Source: Lophium mytilinum
Taxonomy: Eukaryota > Ascomycota > Dothideomycetes > Mytilinidiales > Mytilinidiaceae
Reading direction: 5' to 3'
NCBI GenBank assembly: GCA_010093605.1
Contig: MU004185.1
Span: 1,695,334 to 1,759,333 of the forward strand
Length of the DNA: 64,000 nucleotides
Shown here: piece after piece, positions 56,909 through 64,000 of the stretch
Numbering within the stretch: position 1 is the first letter of the stretch
How the letters are laid out: each line of letters begins with the position of its first letter
Notes under the pieces: generated by a model
The model's database searches: none
What the model saw: only the letters and a program-made list of their open reading frames with translations
Told to the model about the DNA's origin: nothing
Program-made: the position numbers and the translations under genes

Positions 56909-58215
56909 TCATTCTGAACTCATCCCGGTCCCATTCCCATTCCCACTCCCACTCGTCCCAATAAAAACAACCTGCACAGCCGCAAACCTACACACTCATT
57001 AGTCCAATCCCTGAAACCCCCCTCTCCCCTTCCCTCCAAACCACCACCATGAAAGAAAAGGAACACTCACGCAGCAGTAGCAGCAAAAACCTCCCCCCGC
57101 CTCACCGTCGCGCACCCCGCAAGCAAAAACGCAAACAGCGTATCAAACCCCGCCATAACCCCCAACCTCGCCTTCATACTACTCAGCGAATACAGTATCA
57201 CCACTGACACGACCGGCAGCAACGACGCCGCCACTGCGGTTACGACGGCGGTGACGCGGCAGATCACCGAGCAGCGCTGGAGCTGGGCTTCGAGAACGGA
57301 TTCGCGGAGGAAAGGGAGGGATTTGGAAGTAGTAGTGGTAGTTTTGGGTTTGAAAGAGGGGGCGGGGATGACCGCACGCAGGAGGCGGAAGGGGAGGAGG
57401 AGGTACGAGACGAGTGTTGCGGAGAAGCGGTCTTCGATATTCGCGAGGGGCGCGATGAGGTCGCGGGCTTGGTCGGTGGTTGTGAAGCGGTAGCCCCAGA
57501 TGCGGCAGTCGCGGCCGATGAGGGAGTATTGGCCGCCGGTTGGGCGGGCGAGCCAGTCTTGGAGGGTTCGGAGAGCGGATTTAGAGGGGAGTTGGAGTTT
57601 GGCGAGGGATTGTTGTTGGAGGAGTGCTTCGTCTGGCGTTATCATGTATCAATGTGTATGCTGTGAAGCGGTAGGGCCGGTTGGAAAGGGTTTGGACGTA
57701 CTGTACTCTTTCAATACTCCCCTCATTCTCCTTACAATCCCCCATTGCCGCCCATCCTCATCTTCTTCGCTTACGCTCAACCAAAACCAATCCCGCGCAT
57801 ACATCCGTCTCTTTCCCTTCTCCGTCTGTGCGTCAAGCTTCTCTTGCGCTCTTAACTCGAACTCGAGATGCTTCAATTCAGCTTGTAGATACAGGAGGTT
57901 CTGAATGTTCAGCGCTGTGAAGCGTCGTAGGATGACGGTTTCGGGTGCTAGGCTCATGAAGCCTGCGAGGCGGGGATAACCGGCAACGAGCTCGTCGGCG
58001 GGAGTGTAGCGGGCGGATGTGGGCCCAGGGGGTGCATCGATGGAAGTGTGGGAGGGCGTGGATGAGACATCTGACTTCTCGTCGGTAGAGTCGTCGATTT
58101 GGATGATGAAAGGGGATTCCGTAGGCTGTGCTGGGGCGCATGGCGGATGTGTGAGCGTCGTCAGCATTGTATAAATACTTTGATCAAAAATGTGAGTGCA
58201 ATTCTGAACTTCCAC
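56909..58215 (-). CDS. DUF6594 fungal membrane protein (3 exons, 384 aa)
   Basis: Exons 58215-57702, 57632-57071 and 56987-56909. After a Ser/Thr-rich N-terminus comes the family core: ELVAGYPRLAGFMSLAPET then RRFTALNIQNLLYLQAEL and KHLEFELRAQEKLD, a coiled-coil-like helix. Three membrane helices end the protein: VTAVVTAVAASLLPVVSVVI, GFDTLFAFLLAGC, and FAATAAFAAVQVVFIG, the last of which is completed by the short third exon. Without that exon a false stop follows FAATAA. DUF6594 proteins are widespread in filamentous ascomycetes and their role is unknown. The start could also be the Met at 58167 (MLTTLTHPP). Confidence 0.88.
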
Positions 58216-58700
58216 AAAGATAGTATGGAAGTGAGGAGGTAAATACTCGTTGGCCTGTACTGAGGGTCAGGAGGCAGTCCGATAGAAGTCAGCCTCGTCT
58301 CGACGGCTTCTTGCATGCAGTGCCAACAGTATTGCCACCTAGGCCAATCGTCCTACCGCCGAGACGCTGCAAAGCCCCCGAGGCGGCTATGACGGTGCGT
58401 GAGACCAGTGTCGTGGGACCGAGTCAATGCCTTGTTAGGTGTAAATGGAACCGATTTCCATCAGAGCAAACACTCTGACGTCAATACTTTGTGGTGCCTA
58501 TGTGTGTGACCTCAAAAACACAAACATGAGGCTGTGCCGAAGCGTACTGCACATATCATGATAACAATGCAGTCTAATTCTTGGTCTACGTACCCTTATA
58601 GCCATAAATCATACCCAGATTACTCGTCTTTTGACTTTCAATTCCGGAACTCCGCAAACTCCAAATTTTCGATGTCCAGGGTGGTAATAATGACCCGTTC
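58216..58700. other. 0.5-kb intergenic
   Basis: Upstream of the DUF6594 gene and the 3' flank of the GH43-like gene. Nothing seen. Confidence 0.55.
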
Positions 58701-60032
58701 CTATACCTGGCGTAAGATAGTTCCATGTCTAACCTTTCTAGATACTCCGTCTGGCATATCGACCATCTTGGTCCAATTCCATAGGTCGTTGCTATCAGCA
58801 TACATCACGTGACCGTGGTAGTCGTCTGCCCACCTGTTTATCATCAGAACCTTTTGCACACTTCAACTCTCCCATGAACCAGAATAAATGAACTTACATT
58901 CTCCATCCACCACCCGGCTTCTGCACAACAGCCGGGCCTTCCTTAATGCCCCACCCTGCGAAATCCCCCTTCTGCACAAATTCCCATGGTCCCTCTACGC
59001 TAGCCGCTGCTAGGTGCTCAATGTGCTTTTCGACCTCATTTTTCATGAAGCCGTGGTATGGCGTTGCTTTGTCGCTGCCATTGTAAATCACAAACATGTC
59101 GATATAGGAATCTGCAGGGGTAAGTCCAATGACATCCAGTTGCTTCCCGGGGGTCCACGACTTGAGATCTCTCGAGGTGGCGGTGAAAATGTACGGGGCG
59201 AAGTTGGTTTTCATTTCAAAGTCCGGTTTTGGCTCGATGGGAGAGGGCAGTCGGAGAGAGATGATGATGTGGATGTTGTTTGTTTGCGGATCGCGGAAAA
59301 ATTCCTGAGGTTTGAGATCAATGTGAGGTTCCCGAAGCTGTGAACATATACCGTTCCACTGTAACGGAGGAAGCACATACCGGGGCCCAAGACTGCGCTA
59401 CTCGAGGCTTGTTGTCTTCAACTTTCAGGTCTTCATCTGTCAGCTTTATCTTGATGGTGACCACGTGATCCCAAGTCTTCAAATCTTTGCTCCTGATGAG
59501 AGCAAAGTCATCTCCGTTCCAGCTCGTCGTGTGGACAACATAGTACCAGCCGTCATCATGCAAGATGATGCTAGGATCTCGCAGCAAACTGTTCTCGGGC
59601 ACATAGGCCCCCATCACGTAAGGGGCGAAATGGATTCCATCCGCAGACGTGTAAACATCGAGGGTGCGTTCATCTTTGCCATTCTCACCACCAAAAGTCG
59701 TGAAAATGTAATTGAAGCAAGCTGGAGGCGAATCGCAGATTTGTTGCTCCTTTGCTGCTTTGGGGCCCGACGAAACGAGCGATAGCGGAGAGTTCGGGCT
59801 ATCTCGAAAAGCAACGGTGAGGAAGGAGGACAGCGCAACAACTTCAGAAAGGGAGTCCATAGTCAGAAAACGGGATCAAATTGATCCAAAAAGGCTTCAA
59901 GAAGCGTGATTCAGGGACTGGGGATTTGTGGATGCGGTGGAACTGGGGGAAAACGAGGAAAAACTCACGCAGGAGCGCAACAGCTAAAACTAATCTCACG
60001 ACGCGCCTTCTACTCCTCCACCGGCCGTACAT
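58701..60032 (-). CDS. GH43-like glycoside hydrolase with N-terminal membrane anchor (4 exons, 354 aa)
   Basis: Exons 60032-59969, 59841-59381, 59304-58898 and 58833-58701. Exon 1 (MYGRWRSRRRVVRLVLAVAL) joined to exon 2 gives a single hydrophobic helix behind an Arg-rich start, i.e. a type II signal anchor or uncleaved signal. The five-bladed propeller core follows: DPSIILHDDGWYYVVHTTSW carries the catalytic-base-like region, DLKTWDHVV is a blade repeat, SWAPEFFRDPQTNN (formed over intron 2) is the usual WAPE-type region with the general acid Glu, and KEGPAVVQKPGGGWRMWADD precedes the end RHGTIL. The fold fits GH43/62-type arabinofuranosidase or xylosidase enzymes. Substrate is unknown. If the first exon is wrong, the start would be MDSLSEVVALSS at 59860 without an anchor. 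Confidence 0.83.
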
Positions 60033-60953
60033 CGTGAACACGCAATGCCCACGGCACACAGCCAACGCCGCAGTCGATGGCAATCTAGAATAGTCCAATC
60101 GTCCAATGTCAGGGTCTCATCGGATGCAGCGTTCGCCACGCTGTTTGCCGCCAAACGCACGATAGGTACTCAGCTCAGCGCAACGACTCATGCCACTGCA
60201 GAACCTTTACCTCCATCCGCGTGCCTGCATCGTGACCAGCCTCGTGATACGTCGCCTTGGCACAGACGGTGGGGAATTGCTCGATAGAGACGGTCTGGCC
60301 CACCGGATTGCCGAACACGTATCAGGTGGAGACGAGACGGCGTTGTCGTGGCGCACCTTGCATGTAGTGAACGGTGAAAAGACGGTTTGGGGGAATGTGC
60401 AGCGGATGAACTGCGCTTTAAATCGAAAGAGAAGCGAGAATCTGATAGAACGATGGAAGAAAGAAGAAAGAAAGTGGTAAGACAAGGCGAGCCAGGAACA
60501 CGGGCTGACTTGCAAGCGCGACGTGACGACAGTAGCACGTGATGTACATTACTGCGTTCTATTTATAGCATGATGAGAACTGTTCGAGCCGAACACTGTA
60601 TCTAGACAGAGGTTGAAGAGCATGAAAAATGAGATTTGAAGCAAGAGTGTTGGAATCGCAACTCAGAGCGTGGCAGAGCGATATGATTGTCACGGACGTG
60701 AGTCGAGTGCGCATTAAAGCATAAAGGGTCCGTGCGTTCTGCTTAAAGACGCACGGGCCCTTTATGCCTTGATGCGCACTCACGCACTCGACTCGCTTTG
60801 CGAAGTACAACGAATAAGCTAGATATCTAGGGGCAGCGATGTTTGTTTTCCGCGTCGTAGTGTTTTCAACGAGGCAGTATTCGTAGCAGTGGTTAGATCC
60901 ATGAAAGTTTAAGTCTCTCTACATTCCATTGAAATATCGGATTATCGTACCCC
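60033..60953. other. 0.9-kb intergenic with hairpin and a weak small frame
   Basis: Holds the inverted repeat at 60705-60781. On the minus strand, 60321-60175 is an open stretch of 48 codons (YVFGNPVGQTVSIEQFPTVC and on) that looks protein-like but has no start in frame; see findings. Confidence 0.5.
60705..60781. repeat. Inverted repeat: 33-bp arms, 11-nt loop
   Basis: Left arm 60705-60737 and right arm 60749-60781 pair over 33 bp with three mismatches, around an 11-nt loop (60738-60748). In the + strand RNA two of the three are G-U pairs and one A-C. The right arm is followed by a short duplication (CGCACTCACGCACTC) and then matches the left flank again. Confidence 0.9.
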
Positions 60954-62825
60954 TTAAGCATTATACCTGCATCCCTTCTCATGTTCGGTATTTCCCCTCT
61001 TCCGAATCCGCACATAGTCCGCCTTGCAAAGCCAGCAGAACTCCCACCTACACCTCGAGCAAGTCATATGATCACATCCATCTTTCTTCTCGATCCACCA
61101 CCCGCATTCCGGTCCGGGACATTGTTTTGCAAACTTTTGAAGAGTCCACTCGCTCCAACGCTCTTGTTCGAGCTGCTCGTGAGTTCGTCGGGACATGCTG
61201 ATGCGGGTATTGTACGCTTCGCACGACTCGTTGGGGTGTGAGGGAACAGGGTCCGGGGAGTCAGGATGATTGGTACAGAAGCTGTGCTGGCATGCGACGC
61301 AATTAAATAAGGGGAAGTGCTCTGGGTCGCCGTGGTGGACTTGACCGGATGTGCAGTTGAGAGAGGGACACCAGAGGAAGTTGGGGATGGTGGAGAGGGC
61401 GGCTCGGGTGGTTAGCGTGTCGTATCTATGTTCAAATGAGTATGCTAGATTTGTAAAAGATAGCTGGAATCACAATACTAACCTCGCAAATGTTTCTGCG
61501 GAAGCAAGACTCTTTATGTCCTCATACTCCAGCTCTCCAGAACATTGGGCGCAAGTGATACGATCGAGACCATTGCTCTCTATGCTCGACGCAATCCAGG
61601 TCTCAAAGCAGTCGCGACAAGTTTGCGAAGGATGATTACAGTGAGATACACGCATGGGAAAATCCCATAATGGTCTCAAATCGCTGCATACTACACATGC
61701 CTGTGACTCAGGCTTGGGAAGGGTGTTTTCGAAGCAGCGTCGCGTTACTGGATTCAACGGTATCAATGGCGCTCCTGTCGATTCAACATCTCTCCAAGTC
61801 GGTACTGCAAAGCCCTGGTGTGGTCCATGAGGTACCCGATCTAGCGGTTGCGCTGAATCCGCTAACTCGGATGGATTTGTGATCAGTGATGTCGGCCATT
61901 CTAGTTGTGACAGAAACTCGTCTGCTGGAAAGAGGGCCGGTAATGACGGTACGTAAGTAAGGTTCGCGTATAGACCCTCGGATGGTGGAGACACACGACG
62001 CTCACCACTTGGAGGACCAGGCGCACCTGTGGAACTCGTGATACTTTCCCACAACTCTGTGTATGTATGTCTCGAAGGTGGTATGGTTTGAACAAGTCGA
62101 TCAGTCTCCGCATTGATTCGTCTGGTCTCCTCATTGAGCTGTAGGGTCTCCTCATTGAGCTGTAGGGTCATCTCATAGAGTGCTCTGATATCCGCCTCGA
62201 TGCTTCCGGTTATAGACTCAATTCTTGTCCTTTCCACTAGGGCGAGTCTGCTCTCAGCATGGCCATGCTCTCTCTCAGGAAAGAGTTGCGTGGTCTCCGG
62301 CTGAAATGTCTCCGCGATGTCGTATAGTGCTTGAAGTGGCTCTAAAGGCGGTAGTGACACTGGGCGACGCTCCTGTGCTGTCTTTCTTCCCAAATCTCCT
62401 CTTGAGGAAGCCAGGCGCGCACGATTCAACGATCGCTGCCCGATAGTATCGATAATCCTCCTACCTGCACCGGCTCCAGATTCTTGCGTGGCTCCATACT
62501 GTGATTCCCTAGCAGAAATGGAGAAGTCTGGCGGGATAGGTGTGTGATCAAATGATTCGAGAAGTCCTGTCGGATACGCAATTGGTGTAACAAAATCCGT
62601 CGTGAGTTCCAATTTCGGTAACCTGTATGTCGGGGTCGGACTTGCGCACTGTATTGTATACGGTGATGGTGTTTGCTGCTCTAATTCGGGCGTATGCTGC
62701 TTTTTGGATAGTGCCTCCGCCATCCTACCCTTCGTATGAGGACACTGCCGACCCCTCTTACACTCACAATAACGATCAGACCTCCGCGAGTTTGAACACA
62801 AAAAAGGATTGCAAGCCGCCACCAC
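60954..62825 (-). CDS. RBR (RING-IBR-RING) E3 ubiquitin ligase (2 exons, 604 aa)
   Basis: Exons 62825-61483 and 61425-60954. Residues 1-385 are mostly disordered, with a coiled-coil-like heptad run (LQLNEETLQLNEETRRINAE) coded by a 21-bp tandem repeat. RING1 starts at CVVCSDLRPLWDF and closes with TCAQC; the IBR domain contains FLWCPSLNCTSGQV and ACQHSFCTNHP; RING2 has KQCPGPECGWWIEKKDGCDH with the catalytic Cys in DGCDHMTC and CRWEFCWLC. RBR ligases take ubiquitin onto the RING2 cysteine before passing it to the target. The intron falls between RING1 and IBR (ETFAR|YDTLTT). No Ariadne or Parkin-type accessory domain is seen. The start could also be the Met at 62723. Targets unknown. Confidence 0.93.
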
Positions 62826-64000
62826 AACGCTGACGAGGATGCTGCGGTGTTAATGGCCAGCGCACGAGCCCGAGGCAGACACAACTAAAAACGCCCTGGC
62901 TGTTGGATGAGGGGAATCCAGCCCTACTAGCCCTGCTCCCGTTTCATGATTCGAGGAGATGACCTACCGTGGTTCGTCTATTCTGTCAGCGGAGCAGGAG
63001 GGCTTAGAATAATACGACGCGCGCGCATGAGCGATATCCGGTTCTACTACTGGACACGAGGCATGGCTCCCCACGCCGCTTGCCGCAGTCAGCTCGCCAG
63101 CGGAGGCAGAGAGGTAGCGTGATTGCCTAATGGGCGATAGGTGCCATGGTAGTGAGGAATGTCGTTGGATCTAGGTTGGTTGAGACGAGAATAGACTTCG
63201 CCGTACCAGCTATTTTTGGCGATTCGTCTCAATTGTCATTACGGCATTGCATCATTGATTATATGGAGGTACATACAGTCCCAAAATTGATAATGGGCAC
63301 GAAAATGATGAGGTTCAGATTCTCAGGTAGCTGAGGGATGAGAATGAAATGAGCCTCAGGGAGCCTCCTAAAGTTGAAGTTGCACGGGCCTCAAATTCGC
63401 CTGTCGCTAGAGTTATTCTAAGCCCCATCCAACACCCAAGCCTCTAGAAAAGCCTCTGTGAGGCTGATACTCCTTGTAAGGCTGAAACTGTGCTCGATTT
63501 GAGAGACATATTTACGGTTTCAACAGCCGTAAACTTGCATTAAACAGGAAGGCTAGGAAATCTAGTTCGCTAAACTCCCACGCGCCCCCCGCCCCCCCGC
63601 CGCTCACCACAAGAACACCGGCGGACCACGACAATTGGTGGGCAGTCAACAGTGCAATCCGTGGAATGAGACTACCACCATACTTCCAGATCTGTAAACT
63701 CTTTACCCAGCTACCCCAAGAGGATCATTAGGGTGAACAAAGCTGAGTCGGGTAGCACGTGACACTTAGTCATCTACAAGTCAGCCAAACGACTGATCTA
63801 TACACCCTGAACGGCGAAGCTAGTGCACCTAGTCGGCATGAAAATAGCAAGAATGTGATCCAATTTGGTCACGCTCTTTTGACTCTTTCTAACTCGACGG
63901 TCAGAGTAGATTTCACTATCGCCATGTCCTAAGAACTACATCACTGCCCTTGCTTGACTCCTTCACAGGATGGAAAAGACTTTAAGTATTGAAGAGATCT
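62826..64000. other. 1.2-kb right-edge region, no gene supported
   Basis: Promoter of the RBR gene and unexplained sequence. A C-run (CGCGCCCCCCGCCCCCCCGCC at about 63580-63601) stands out. No frame reaching the edge is convincing. Confidence 0.5.

Overview
The window is nuclear DNA of a filamentous ascomycete (Pezizomycotina). The signs are many short introns (about 43-105 nt) with GT..AG ends, a Zn2Cys6 transcription factor, HET-domain and DUF6594 proteins, an NCS2 purine permease, a kexin and a Sla1-type SH3 protein. The class cannot be fixed from sequence alone. No rRNA, tRNA, CRISPR array or recognisable transposon was found. About 21 protein-coding genes, one edge fragment and one pseudogene can be supported. 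I rebuilt exon joins by checking donor, acceptor and phase at each junction.

Layout. 1-2.5 kb: left-edge fragment of a probable HET-type protein, then a small Cys-rich CYSTM-like protein. 2.5-8.4 kb: an Ehrlich-pathway block made of a Zn2Cys6 regulator, an Aro8-type aromatic aminotransferase and a pyruvate/phenylpyruvate-decarboxylase-type enzyme; the last two share a divergent promoter holding a 20-bp tandem repeat. 10-13.9 kb: SLA1 endocytosis adaptor. 14.7-18.7 kb: two divergent MFS carriers, one allantoate-permease-like and one monocarboxylate-transporter-like. 19.2-23.2 kb: a divergent pair of an amidohydrolase (purine or MTA/SAH deaminase type) and a uric acid/xanthine-type permease. 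24.0-24.5 kb: a short unknown acidic protein.

26-31.3 kb: a Ser/Thr kinase, a Ras-like GTPase lying in the same reading frame directly behind it, then a HET-domain protein. This is the most unusual stretch, because the kinase and GTPase may be one fused protein. 32.2-33.3 kb: a decayed class-C beta-lactamase-like serine hydrolase. 34.9-40.0 kb: a large PhoD-like phosphatase-domain protein, divergent from 41.0-43.5 kb, an intronless Kex2-type protease. 43.5-46.0 kb: gene-free, with nine CACGTG sites, a 121-bp duplication and a 4-copy repeat of about 177 bp.

46.0-48.8 kb: catalase followed upstream on the same strand by a Yap-like bZIP factor. 50.5-55.2 kb: convergent GMC oxidoreductase and MmgE/PrpD-family protein. 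55.8-56.4 kb: an 85-bp higher-order repeat running into very AT-rich DNA. 56.9-62.8 kb: DUF6594 membrane protein, membrane-anchored GH43-like glycosidase and an RBR-type E3 ubiquitin ligase, all on the minus strand, with a 33-bp-stem hairpin between the last two. The right 1.2 kb holds no supported gene.
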